Shown here: piece by piece, positions 1 through 9,631 of the stretch
Numbering within the stretch: position 1 is the first letter of the stretch
Layout of the letters: the number at the start of each line of letters is the position of its first letter
From: Triparma columacea
Lineage: Eukaryota; Sar; Bolidophyceae; Parmales; Triparmaceae
Reading direction: 5' to 3'
Length of the DNA: 23,326 nt
Assembly: GCA_030267965.1 (NCBI GenBank)
Contig: BRYA01000841.1
Location: 7,705-31,030 of the forward strand
The notes under the pieces: model-generated
Databases searched by the model: none
Seen by the model: the letters and a program-made list of their open reading frames with translations, nothing else
Told to the model about the DNA's origin: nothing
Made by a program: the position numbers and the translations under genes

Positions 1-3000
1 GAGTCGATGTATGAGAAAAAAACGCCGCCTCAGCAGCTCGTAGCATGGTTCCTTGCTAGTCCTCACCTCTTCAGGTGCTCCTCTTTAATCTCATGCAGGG
101 TCTTGACAGCAACAAGGCTTCCGCGGTACTTGCTCTTGTGGACCTCCCCGAAGCTTCCTTTTCCAATGACCTCCATGCTCTCAAGTTCACTGGCAGGTAT
201 TAGCAACTTTTCAATCCCGGTAACGGAAGCCAACCCAGTCTCTGTCTTGCGTGTGAACGACATCTTCTGGAAGTCCGTCCTGAAGGTCTTAATCTGTGCT
301 TCGATCATGTCTACTTCGGCCTCACTGTACTTTTGGAGAATCTTGAGGTTTTCATGAAGCTACGATAAGAGATGAAGCGACAAGCAGAAGCATGTAAGAT
401 AATTTTGGTATACAATATGCTGCGATCGTACCTCCTTTCACATGTCAATCAATACTCACCTCCTGGTTCTCCTTTCGCATGGTCTCAAGCTTAGCAAGAT
501 CACCTTCCCTTTCCTTCACATGCTGAACCCTCACATAACCAACCACGAGGAAGACCACAAAGAGTGCAGCAGCAACGATACCAAGGATGGTCTCCAAAGG
601 CAGTCCTCCCTTCACTGGAACCCCCTGCACAGAGACCTCGACGTACTCCTTAGACGACAAGCTCTGGGCGGCATCAACAATCTCGTACTCGAACAAAACC
701 ACGGTGTCCTCCTCTGGGAAGGAAGCTACAGAGTAATAGAATGTATGTGTGGTGTCCAGATCATACGCGGTACCTGCTGCCACGGCAACCCCGCTCGCCC
801 CGCCTACCAGCACGAAGCCGATTGAGGGGAGCGCTGTGAACTTGACAGTAAGGGCCGTTTGGTCAAGGTTTTGCACACTGGTACTGAAATCAAGAGTCGA
901 AGATGCGTTCCCAGGCGCGGCCTGCAAAGAGATTCTCGTAACCACGGGGGCGTCTGGGACCGCTTGAACGTCGACCAAATACTCAGCCACTTCTCCCACG
1001 CTCATGGAATGATAACCACAGTCAGTGGCGTAGAGCGAGAACTCATCTGAACCAAAGTAGTGGGAGTTCGGGGTGTAGCTGACCTGAGTGACCCCGAGAG
1101 GGAGGACACCAGTGGGAAGGAGCGTGTAACCAGCCAGCTTGACGTAGTCGAGCTCGTTCCAGTCAGGAACGAGGACAGTGTCCAATTCGAGGCGAATCCT
1201 GTTGGCGAGGAATGGGGTGTTGCATAGCCCTGGGGGCGAGAAGCGGTTTATGGTGTTTGTCAACCTTGCTTCTCCCTCTGTGTCATCACACTCGGTATCG
1301 GCCTCGTCGTGGTACAAGGTCATGTTTTGTCCTGTGTTGCTGTTGCTTGCGTAGACATGCACGATGCTGCCGCAACCGCGAACTTCTCCGACCTCGACGG
1401 TAGACACGTATACCGGAGTTTCAAACTCCACCTCAATGTACTCCGTGTACCCAAACTTGGCATAGGTTGCTTCACGATCCCACACGGCTTCTCGCCCTGG
1501 TTCGTTGTTGGCATTTGTTGTGCTCCCTTTCCCACTCTTCGTCTCTGGACACCATGCCAGATTACTGTCCGAGTATCCTTCCGAATCAGGCAGGCCAAGG
1601 ATCTGGATTGGACCCCAATCCCCTGCATCATTGTACCAGGCGCTTGAAAACCCGACTACTTCCTTGGCGTACTGCTCAATAGGGATCTGGGTGCCGTATG
1701 GTGTGAACGGGCTGAATTGGTCGAGCTTCTTGGTTTCGCCTCCAAGGTTGTAAGTCAGTTCTCCTTCAGAAGGAACGGAGTCTACTACAATTGTAATCAT
1801 CGAAGAATCATAGTCTACGAAAGGGAGCTCTTGTGCAATGGTGGAGTCTTCCAAGACCATCAAGCTGGTCGTGGCGTTCGCAGGTTTTTGGACTTCAGGC
1901 AGGGTATTGAAAGTCAAAATATCAATGGAGATGGTCACCTGTGAGTGACGAGCAAGTGAAGGGACGAGATAGAATGTTTCAGCCATGGCAGTGAGCTGAA
2001 AGCTGCGATTTCGCTACTCTCTTCTTTTCAAATCTCACCTCGGTCCAGTTCGAACCATCCGAGTAGGCTACTACGAAAGAGTCACTAGGTTTTACGTCGC
2101 GGAGATCAGAGGGCGCGTGCTGGTATTTGAAATAAGGTGTGATAAGTTCTGTCTGATTGTAAGGTAGATCGTCTAAGCCTATCTGAATGTCCTTATGCAT
2201 ATAACCCGGAAGTCTACCAACCTCGTTCTGCTCGTGTAGCACACCGTGCTGTGGTAGCGTTCTGACTTGGTACCTTAGCTCGTCTCCGTCAGGATCGTAA
2301 GCGAAGACATAGACCGGGAACTGAACGAACTTGCTCTGAACGCAGCTTATTCTCGTAGAGACAGGGTGGGCAACAGGGGCTTTTGAGGACGGAGGTATCG
2401 AAGAGCACGTAGAGGCGGGATGACAATTGAAAACTGGAGGTTGCCACTTCGAAACTGTGCAGGTGTCCTCCACATAATCAGACGCCGACATGGCCTTTAC
2501 TGTAGTTCTGGACGCTCCGAGGACCATTGGGTACAGACCGGAAGTGGAAGGCGCCTGGTTGAGAACAGAGCTCGCTGTTGGGTCGTTGAAGTCGTAGTAG
2601 AGGGATAGGCGGGAGTCTGCAGAGGGGTTGAAGGGGTTGGTATCGTCGTAGATGGCCTGCAAATGAGCGAAGCGAGCAGGGGAAGAGGTGAAAAGTGAAG
2701 CAACGACAATGGAGAAGAAGACATCGAAGTATGCAATCGTCACTACGCTTCTCCTGCCCTCACCTTGATCTCAGACTCGGACAGGACCCCGTTGAAGATT
2801 GCAAAGTCATCAAGACCCCCTCTTAGAGACCTAAGGCTGTTTGGATTAGATACATCCGAGTCCGAACGGCAACCTACACTGACGCTTTCGATTCCATTGT
2901 CGTCCGTAACGCTGACTTTCCCAAAGTAGCCAAATCTAGTTGCGTCCCCCCCAGACGTTGCGTCCACCCCTGACGCCCAGGAGGAGTTCCCTTCCATGGA

Positions 3001-3697
3001 GCGAGGCGAATCGTGCCAATAGGTTAGATTTGGAAAACTCTAGATATCGCGGCGAGTAAGCTCTCACCTTGGTTATTAGTTGCGTTACTATGGTACTGTC
3101 CATTCATATAAACTTTCCACATGTCTGTAGAACGCTCATAAGTCTGAGCCTCGAACACCCACTCCCACCTATCTACCATATCCAAATAAGCAGATGTGTA
3201 GTTCTTGGAAAAGAAGGACATGGAGCCACCGACATTGCAGTACACTGCATATCCTACATTGGGGTAGGAAGACAGGGGGAGTATGTCGAACTGGAAGGGG
3301 GGGGGGGGGGGTAAGCACGGGTGGGTGGGGGCTAGCAGGTTAGGATATGGATAATTGAGAGATTTGATGGAGTGAACGACGAACCTTGTAGTTAGTGCCC
3401 AGCAGCATGCGCCTAGTAAGATTTGGGGGAGAGCGGGAAGATAAGTTGTTAGTGATATTCACTCGGGAGATGAGAGAAGGGGGGGCCTCGAACTCACCTG
3501 TGGTACCCCGCCTCGTACTTGACCCAGTAGCTGATGGTGAAGTCACCACGGGGCAAGCCTGCACCATCTCCAAAGTAAATACCAGCGCATTGATCGTGAC
3601 GGCCGAAGTAAAGGTAAGATCCTGTCGGTGCGGTTGAAGATGGTGAGGGGAAGAGACCTAGGAGGAGGAGGAGGATGCGAAGGAGCGGAGCGTACAT
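1..3697 (-). CDS. LamG/cadherin-like receptor protein kinase, seven exons, 3' end outside window
   Basis: Exons on the minus strand, 5' to 3': 3697-3498, 3412-3385, 3290-3068, 2990-2764, 2656-2039, 1995-460 and 359-67. Each join is GT-AG and keeps frame, giving about 1041 residues before the last intron leaves the window. Residues 1-22 are a signal peptide (run of leucines). The next ~200 residues resemble a LamG/concanavalin-like lectin (TISYWVKYEAG, KVYMNG, GGLDDFAIFNGVLSESEI). Cadherin-like stretches follow (DPDGDELRYQV, YFGSDEFSLY) around a discoidin-like domain (QILGLPDSEGYSD to LDYVKLAGY). One TM helix lies at ~901-922, then a charged, probably coiled juxtamembrane segment. The kinase starts with IGKGSFGEV (~1009-1017) and the VAVK lysine (~1030). 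The glycine loop suggests a TKL-type kinase. The role is presumably sensing an extracellular carbohydrate or surface. The catalytic loop and activation segment are not in view, so activity cannot be judged. Confidence 0.85.
3385..3412 (-). other. 28-nt micro-exon of the receptor kinase gene
   Basis: This exon completes a split AGG codon from exon 1 and encodes RMLLGTNYK. It is bounded by CTAG on the acceptor side and AAG|GTTCG on the donor side. It joins the LamG segment ending YEAGYHR to the next exon, which begins FDILPLSSY, without breaking the frame. Without it, exon 1 (phase 2) does not connect in frame to exon 3 (phase 0). Transcript data would settle it. Confidence 0.6.
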
Positions 3698-4403
3698 AAC
3701 TGCACGCCGTTTTGTTTGCTTTCAGAGAGGTGTAGTTTTTGGTTAGAAAGGAGGTAGAATATGAGGGCGCGCTGGGGGGAGGACAGCGGAGGAAAGATTA
3801 GTATTGAATAGGATTGCGCTCAAGTTGACTTTCGATGAGAAGGCACGGGTGTATGAATCTGTGATCAGGTGGGGCCGTCCATTCAGCTGAAACAGCCTGA
3901 AATTGTAATTGCGGCGTCAATGGCTGTTATCTGCCCCATCGTAGCCCCGAAGTGGTACTAACAACATCGAAAATAGGACCGAAAGTAGTATTATCTCGAC
4001 TATAAGACGATAATAAGACAGGAAAAACCCAAGTACCGGGCGACTGATTGTTAAGGGGTAATATTTTGTTCCTTGGACGTGAATGGGAAATTGAATACAT
4101 CGACACATTATAACCGCTGAAAGCCTTAGAAACACAAGGGTTATTATTGTCATGGTTGTCCCGCCTTACCTTTACTTTGATAAGATATGTCTTTGAGACT
4201 GTTAGCATGTTTCGTTTCGGAAATGATGTGTGTATTATCGGAAGTTCCCAAATAATGAACTGTACTTTTTGAAACAGATTTTTCATAAAAGTTTCGCCGA
4301 ACGCCTAGTGCATGCATAGTGCATAGGAAAAACGTCTAGGAATTCCTAAATTAAGATCTCCTCTGCTATTCATTAAAAAAAACTGTTGTCCATTCTCCTC
4401 TTC
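3698..4403. other. Intergenic region
   Basis: The region holds the promoter and 5' leader of the minus-strand receptor kinase (right of 3697) and the 3' flank of the minus-strand plastid protein (left of 4404). Minus-strand open frames of 78 and 119 codons here show no recognisable domain and no splice partner. A small dyad around 4297-4325 (gtgcatgcatagtgcat) is visible but unexplained. I see no RNA gene. Confidence 0.5.
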
Positions 4404-6369
4404 TTACTTCTCCTCCTCCCCCCTATTAATGATATTCTCATCAACCCACGGTGCCAGAGCCATGGCCGCCCCTAGTCTCACCGGCACTGCTAATCTTGCA
4501 ATATTAGCCCCCGCTAGCACGAATCCCATCACAGCCGTCCTGTCCCCTACTTCGTTGATAACATCAGGCCAGTGTCCCGTGGACTTGTAAAGCGCCGCCC
4601 CGGCAGCCGGGAACGCCAGGGCCCAGAAGGCCAGCTCGGTGATTACGTAAGCCAATGTCCCGGCGGCGCCGAACTTCTTAACGTCGGAAAACGACAGGCT
4701 ATTACCGGCGGAGCCTTCAACGGCTTCCCCCCCCCCGCTGGCGTAGTAAGCAGCGACGGCGAGTGGAGCAGCTGCGATGATCCCCCCCCCCACGATCCCG
4801 TTGCTAGTGAAGGGTAAGTCAAAGTAGAGGCTCCCGTACTTCACGCCGTACGCCGCCGCGGAGGTGGCCAGGAGGAGCTTCAGGGCGAGGGAGGCGTTTT
4901 CACTCCCCGTAGCTGGGTAGGTTTGGTATTCAAAGGATGCCAGGGAACCGTTAGCGTCCTCAAAGGTACCATCTTGAGCGCCCGGTGATTTGTCAAACGG
5001 GTTAGCGTCCTTCCAGGCATCCTGAACGTTCCAACCGTTGCTCCTAGCTATCCTGTAAGCGGCAATCATCAGCGTTATGTTCCCGAGGAGCGTTAGGCCG
5101 GCCTGGGTCTCGACCATCCACTGGAGGGATTTATCGTTGTAGAAAAAGTGGTACGTGCAAGCGGCGATGCCGGAAGCGTGGAGAGGGAGCATACCCCAAG
5201 TTAAGGACTTCCAGGTAGGGTTAGAGGTTACGGAGGAGAAAGTCCAGAGAGTCGACATGGCAAACAACCACTCAAAGACAGAGGAGAAATGGATCGCCCA
5301 GGTTGGGATGGAGAGAGCGTTCTGGTTTGTGCGTTGGGGGGGGCAGGGGAGTTGGGGTTAGGGTTGGGAAGGAGTTGTTGGGGGGAGGGGGGGAGAGAGC
5401 TTCCCCCAGGATAGGCCAGGATAGTAGTATTTGGTAATCGTTCCCTACCGCCCTTTCTGAACCATGATGTGATGATGGCCACTAATAATTGGTAGTTTCC
5501 TCCTCGCCCTCGCCCTCGCCCTCCCTCTTCCTTTTCCTCTTTACACTTACCACAGGTTCCGTCCTCATTCCCTCCGGCAGCATCTCCATGATCCCCTGTC
5601 CTAAGTTTCCCGCCCCTGCCATGAACGCGGTATGAGCTTCAAGTCCCGCTCCCGGTCCCCCCGCACAAACCGCGAAGAACGCCGCCCCGGTGACGAGCGC
5701 CGCCGCCTGGATCTTTCCCTCATTACCTGAGACTCCTAGGCCGCCGGTTACGGAGGCGTCGCGGAAACCAAAGACCACGAGGAGACTGGTTAGGGTCAGG
5801 AGCAACTCGGCGCCACCGTGAAGCCAGTCTACGTTTGCGAGGGTCTCCTGGTACTGCAACTTTGACACTATACCAGAAGGGATGGTGGCTAGGACAAAGA
5901 GGAGGAGGTACTGGAAACCAAAGTAGCCGAGCTTGGGGGTGCGGTTAGGGGGATAGGAGAGGAAATAGAGGAAGAGGATGTAGGGGAGGAGAGACGACTG
6001 AAAAAATATACCAGCTAGGTTCTGGCCTTGGTCGGAGAAGGATAAGGACAGGGATGGTAGGGTGGAGGTTAGGGGAGTGATCGATTCAGTGATGGATTCA
6101 GTGATTGATTCAGGGAAGAGGTTAAGAGAGGTATGTTGCTGCGAGGGAATAGTTCTGCATAATTGCGATTTGGCACTTTTCGTTGTCTTTAGAGGGAGGA
6201 TGGGAGGAAGGAAGGTGTTCGTTCGTGGAAGGAGTGAGGTCGGAGGTTGTAATACAATGTTTGATGAGTAATTAGGTAGAAATGATAGTGTTGGTGTTAT
6301 AGTAAGATACATGATGAAGATATTGAGGATAGTCATATTTGATATTGACGTAAATGGAGATATCTTCAA
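4404..6369 (-). CDS. Plastid membrane protein: DUF3593 + Ycf49/DUF2499 + third membrane domain (two exons)
   Basis: Exons are 6369-5551 (273 aa) and 5321-4404 (305 aa plus stop), joined in phase 0 across a 229-nt intron with donor GTAAGT and acceptor CAG, for 578 aa. The N-terminus has a signal peptide ending TPTLS, then FLPNYSS, an ASAFAP-like site with Phe at +1 as expected for secondary red plastids. DUF3593 lies at ~115-215 (PKLGYFGFQYLLLF, ANVDWLHGGAELLLTLTSLL). Just after the splice comes DUF2499/Ycf49 (ALSIPTWAIHFSSVFEW, WKSLTWGMLPLHASG, CTYHFFYN). Residues ~410-578 hold a further hydrophobic domain (VKKFGAAGTLAYVITELAFW, TGHWPD, LGAAMALAPWVDENI), weakly like DUF1279/FAM210. Molecular function is not established for these families; a thylakoid or envelope location is inferred. 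The DUF2499 exon has no ATG before its conserved start, which argues for the fusion. Confidence 0.85.
5322..5550 (-). other. Intron joining the DUF3593 and DUF2499 exons
   Basis: It begins GTAAGTGTAAAG and ends CGCACAAACCAG on the minus strand. Its 5' half is purine/G-rich (repeated GAGGGC units) and its 3' third is almost pure C/T. Reading through it gives the spurious ends of both neighbouring open frames. Phase 0. Confidence 0.75.
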
Positions 6370-6410
6370 GTTAGGCTTTTGTTGTTCTCGATTGGATGGA
6401 ATTTTGGCAT

Positions 6411-6660
6411 AAAAACTGTATTATAGGCTGATTATAAGCATTAGATACTCTTTACAACCGACCTAACTCTTCACAATACGAACACAACGACACTACTACC
6501 TACATCATATCCAAACACATTGTATTTTTAGCTCAAATTTGGCCCCCAACAACTAATCGACTCCGAATCCCTAACTTTCAATCTCCTCCTCTCCATCTAA
6601 GCACTTACGCTATATCTTAGCTCAAGCGCTATCAGTACTACCACCTTTATCCTCCCCGAC
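6411..6660 (+). promoter_or_regulatory. Shared leader/promoter module, copy A
   Basis: This stretch is repeated upstream of all four genes of the array. Conserved blocks are aactcttcacaatac, a ctac...atatccaaacacat block, aaatttggcccccaac and a pyrimidine-rich ctttcaatctcctcctctcc just before the gene. Conservation ends at the ATG. The promoter role is inferred from position and repetition. Confidence 0.55.
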
Positions 6661-7581
6661 ATGCCCAGCTCAGCAGTGTACTCTGGCGTAGAGGACTTCA
6701 GTGACAACGATGAAATCACGGAGGTGACTTTTGCAAAGGGAGTGACGACTATTGGCGATGACGCCTTCTATGGATGCACCTCCCTCGCAGCCATCACAAT
6801 CCCAGACGGAGTGACGTCGATTGACGAATATACCTTCGAAGGATGCTCCTCCCTCACGGCCATCACAATCCCGGACTCAGTGACGAGGATTGGTGCTTTC
6901 GCCTTCAGCGATTGTTCCTCCATCGCAGCCATCACAATCCCGGATTCAGTGACGAATATAGGCCGTGCCGCTTTCAGTAGATGCTCCTCCCTCGCAGCCA
7001 TCACAATCCCGGACGGAGTGACGTCTATTGGCAATTTCTTCTTCAGGGAATGCTCCTCCCTCGCATCCATCACAATGCCGGACTCTGTGACATCGATTGG
7101 CAATGAGGCCTTCTTGGAATGCTCCTCCCTCGCAGCCATCACAATCCCGAAAGGAGTGACGTCGATTGGCGATTACGCCTTCAGGGCATGCTCCTCCCTC
7201 GCAGCCATCAAAATCCCGGACGGAGTGACGATGATCGGCGATGAAGCCTTCTGGGGATGCTCCGCCCTGACGAGATTCAGTTTATCTCCTGCCGTCTCCA
7301 TCGGTATCGACTGCTTCTCAGACTGCACCGCTCTAATCTCTGCCGCTGCCCATCAAAATATGTTTTTCGTCGAGGACCTCCTCCATTCTAGGTGGCACCG
7401 CATACTTGAACGCGTTGCCGTACTGTCCTGCCTCAAGACACTCTTGGAGGGCCAGCCCAGGAGATCGGATAGGCTGAAGCGAAAGCGCCTTGGCGGAGAT
7501 GAAGTGGTCGCGCTTCAGGGAACAAAGGCATTCAAGAGGCTCCCGAAGGTTATATGGAGAGTTATTCTGGAATTTCTGTAA
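6661..7581 (+). CDS. BspA-type leucine-rich-repeat protein, copy A (8 repeats)
   Basis: A single-exon gene of 306 aa with its ATG directly after the conserved leader and no signal peptide. After MPSSAVYSGVEDF come eight 23-residue LRR_5 repeats of the form LAAITIPDGVTSIGDYAF..CSS (about residues 20-205), then a degenerate repeat (LTRFSLSPAVSIG). The C-terminal ~90 residues are non-repeat: SAAAHQN, RWHRILERVAVLSCLKT, a basic patch, and a final LPKVIWRVILEFL that is nearly identical in all three paralogs. BspA-type LRRs are protein-binding solenoids. Without a signal peptide this one is probably intracellular, and the C-terminal LPxVxWRxILxFL helix may be a docking element (inference). The second repeat has IDEY in place of IGxx. 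No enzyme motif is visible. Confidence 0.85.
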   Translation: MPSSAVYSGVEDFSDNDEITEVTFAKGVTTIGDDAFYGCTSLAAITIPDGVTSIDEYTFEGCSSLTAITIPDSVTRIGAFAFSDCSSIAAITIPDSVTNIGRAAFSRCSSLAAITIPDGVTSIGNFFFRECSSLASITMPDSVTSIGNEAFLECSSLAAITIPKGVTSIGDYAFRACSSLAAIKIPDGVTMIGDEAFWGCSALTRFSLSPAVSIGIDCFSDCTALISAAAHQNMFFVEDLLHSRWHRILERVAVLSCLKTLLEGQPRRSDRLKRKRLGGDEVVALQGTKAFKRLPKVIWRVILEFL

Positions 7582-7740
7582 CTCTAAAGTCGCCGTTGAA
7601 TGGATGCAGAAGGGTCCCAAAATAACGAACAACGTTTTCTTTCTTATTTACGAACAAATGTTTTCTTTTTGGAGGCTCAACAAACCCTCAAACCATTTAT
7701 TTTGGGGTTTTGGGAAAGATTTGGGCATTCTTGGTAAGAA
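7582..7740 (+). repeat. Shared 3' flank, copy A
   Basis: It starts with the last codons' context ctgtaactctaaagtcgc and includes ttattttggggttttgggaaag. The same flank recurs after the LRR stub at 9204 and after copy C at 10538. It probably holds the 3' UTR and polyadenylation region. Confidence 0.6.
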
Positions 7741-8064
7741 AGCTGTATTTAGTCTGTATTATAGGCTTTAGATACTTTTTACCACCGACCAAACTCTTCA
7801 CAATACAAGCAACGATACTACTATCTACACCATATCCAAACACACTGTATAAATAAATCAAATTTGGTCCCCCCAAAATCTACATCGTCCATATCCCTAT
7901 CTTTACGCGCTATATCCACCACTATTTCACACGTTGCATTAGCTGAAGCAAATAAAGCACACAAATCACCCACTGTTACCGCTGTTACTGCTGTTACCGC
8001 TGTTACCGCTGTTACCTCTACTAACAACACTACTCGTTCCACACAACAAACTTAGAGAAACAAT
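7741..8064 (+). promoter_or_regulatory. Shared leader/promoter module, copy B, with 9-nt tandem repeat
   Basis: Up to about 7917 it matches the LRR leaders (aactcttcacaatac, atatccaaacacac, aaatttggtcccc, cgctatatc). It also has a TATA-like gtataaataaat near 7847 that the other copies lack. After ~7917 it diverges and contains five copies of a 9-nt unit (ctgttaccg) at 7973-8017, then the start codon of the unrelated gene. The change-over marks the 5' breakpoint of the swapped cassette. Confidence 0.55.
7973..8017 (+). repeat. 9-nt minisatellite, five units
   Basis: Five consecutive copies of ctgttaccg with one or two substitutions, in the 5' leader of the gene at 8065. The unit length is a multiple of three, but no ATG-initiated frame crosses it into the gene. 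Confidence 0.85.
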
Positions 8065-9109
8065 ATGGGAAAATGGGGAAACGACTTAATTGGCGGAGAC
8101 GATACACTCGAATGCGCGATGCTATTTCTCGCCGCTGCTGGCATCGGCCCTCCAAACTTTGAGGTCGATTTCGCAAGCGTTCCGATGTACTTTCACTCCG
8201 TTCCGCTGTGCCAGGAGGGCGAGTATCTGTTTATGGAGGATTTGAACTCGGCAGGTGGAGCCGAGTTGATGAGGGACCTTTCCCTAGCAAACAGAACCCC
8301 CGACAAAGAAACAGACCTCGTGGCGAGAGGTGAGTATTCAAAACTACTATTACTTTTGCGTCTGTTTTAGCTACCGCTCATCGCCACTCACCGCCGCTTT
8401 GCAGCCAAAGATACTCCTGGTTCGCACGGGGTGATTGTCCTTCGCCGCTCGTATTTGACATACGTCGAGTGGTATGAGTGCCTCGAGAGGGCCAAGGGCT
8501 GCCGCAAGGAGCTGGAGAACACTAGGCTCGACAAGTGGATGGAAATCATTACCAACTCCGACGATTCAAGGGGCGCTGGATGCTCGGTTGGTCACCCGTG
8601 GATCATTGACCCTTCTTCTGAACAGGTAGTCGGACACAAGGTCACCATACTCGCTTGGATCTTGATGAGAGCTGGGGCAGCGGTTCCGATGGGCTTCAAG
8701 GAGCTAGCCATCAGTGCGCTCGATCAGGAGGTCACCAGCTGCCACTGGACGCAGGTGAGCACAACAGTGCAGTGTGTGTGTGTATGTATGTGTGGGTACG
8801 TCTCCTCATGAACTAACGAGCACTTGACCGTCACAGAATCCTGAGAGGAACAGGCTTCGTGCCCACCTGAAATCCCTCTTCCACGAGTACAACGAGGGCT
8901 GCAACGCGGGTAAGGCCATCAGCTACGACTCATCGAGCATCTTCACGAGGTACCCGAGCGAAGGGGCACCGAAGTCAGATGCTGAGCTGGGAACTCAAGA
9001 GCAGCTCGATTTGAGGACGACACGCACAACGTATCCGCCTGAGACCGAGGAATTGCCGTTGAACGCGAGAATGATGGTAGCCACTGAGGGCAACTGTTCG
9101 GTAATGTGA
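8065..9109 (+). CDS. Unrecognised 295-aa protein with CaaX-like C-terminus (three exons)
   Basis: Exons are 8065-8329, 8405-8754 and 8837-9109. Introns of 75 and 82 nt are GT-AG (GTGAGT...TTGCAG; GTGAGC...TCACAG) and all joins keep frame. The product starts MGKWGNDLIGGDDTLE. It has a weakly hydrophobic stretch near CAMLFLAAAGIG, an aromatic segment SYLTYVEWYECLERAKGC, a hydrophobic ILAWILMRAGAAVPMGF and a charged C-terminal third. It ends NCSVM-stop, so the last four residues (CSVM) fit a CaaX farnesylation box. I do not recognise the family. It sits between a leader and a 3' stub that belong to the LRR genes, so it entered the array by replacement or insertion. The high C+G third positions and consistent splicing argue that it is a real gene. 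Confidence 0.75.
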
Positions 9110-9113
9110 TGTG

Positions 9114-9203
9114 CGGAGATGAAGCTGTGGCGCGCGTAAGGGAACTGCGGCATGCAAGAGGCTCCCGAAGGTTATGTGGAGAGTTATTCTGGAATTTCTG
9201 TAA
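9114..9203 (+). pseudogene. Frame-shifted remnant of an LRR gene 3' end
   Basis: The sequence from cggagatgaag to gaatttctgtaa aligns with the last 30 codons of copy A, including gaggctcccgaaggttat. An extra base near the start and substitutions (including an in-frame gtaagg in place of cttcagg) disrupt it. There is no LRR coding sequence upstream. It now lies in the 3' UTR of the gene ending at 9109, and the homology begins within five bases of that gene's stop codon. Confidence 0.75.
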
Positions 9204-9390
9204 CTCTAAAGTCGCTGTTGAAAGGCATGCAAAAGGGTCCCGAAATGTTTACGGACAATGCTTTCTTTTTCCATTACGAATGAACGTTTTTCTTCTTTTG
9301 GAGGGCTCCAAAAACCCTCATAATTTATTTATTTTGGGGTTTTGGGAAAGAAATTTGGCTTGGGGGGAGATTTGGGCAGAATTTGGCAAG
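9204..9390 (+). repeat. Shared 3' flank, copy B
   Basis: Same 3' flank as after the LRR genes (aactctaaagtcgctgttgaa, then ttattttggggttttggg and gggcagaatttggcaag). Its second half is nearly identical to the flank at 10640-10705. Confidence 0.6.
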
Positions 9391-9631
9391 AAAACTGTAT
9401 TATACACTTTAGCTAAGTTTCACAACCAACCTAACTCTTCACAATACCAACAACGATAATAATACCTACACTATAACCATACACATTACAGACTTTAGCT
9501 AAATTTGGCCCCCAACAAAACAACATCGCCCAAATACCTAACTTTCAATCTCCTTCCTCCTCTCCATCTTTGCATTCACGCCATATCCTAGCTCAAGCGC
9601 TGTCAGGACTACTACTTTCATCCTTCCCAAG
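9391..9631 (+). promoter_or_regulatory. Shared leader/promoter module, copy C
   Basis: Closely matches copy D over its first ~150 nt (cactttagctaagtttcac, caacaacgataataatacct, gactttagctaaatttgg) and copy A nearer the ATG (tagctcaagcgctgtcag). The promoter role is inferred. Confidence 0.55.

Noticed and set aside
3917..4286. Minus-strand frames of 78 and 119 codons in the intergenic gap
   Set aside because: No recognisable domain, no leader, low-complexity composition, and they overlap each other in different frames.
5228..5482. 84-codon minus-strand frame rich in Pro/Asn/Ser
   Set aside because: It reads through the C-rich end of the intron between the DUF3593 and DUF2499 exons, in a different frame from the conserved protein.
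4404..6369. Two separate minus-strand genes instead of one
   Set aside because: The downstream frame has no ATG before the conserved DUF2499 start, and canonical splice signals join the two in phase 0.
7864..8055. 63-codon frame with TVTAVTAV repeats as a separate peptide or upstream coding exon
   Set aside because: It has no ATG start, it is simply the 9-nt minisatellite read in one frame, and it stops before the real start codon at 8065.
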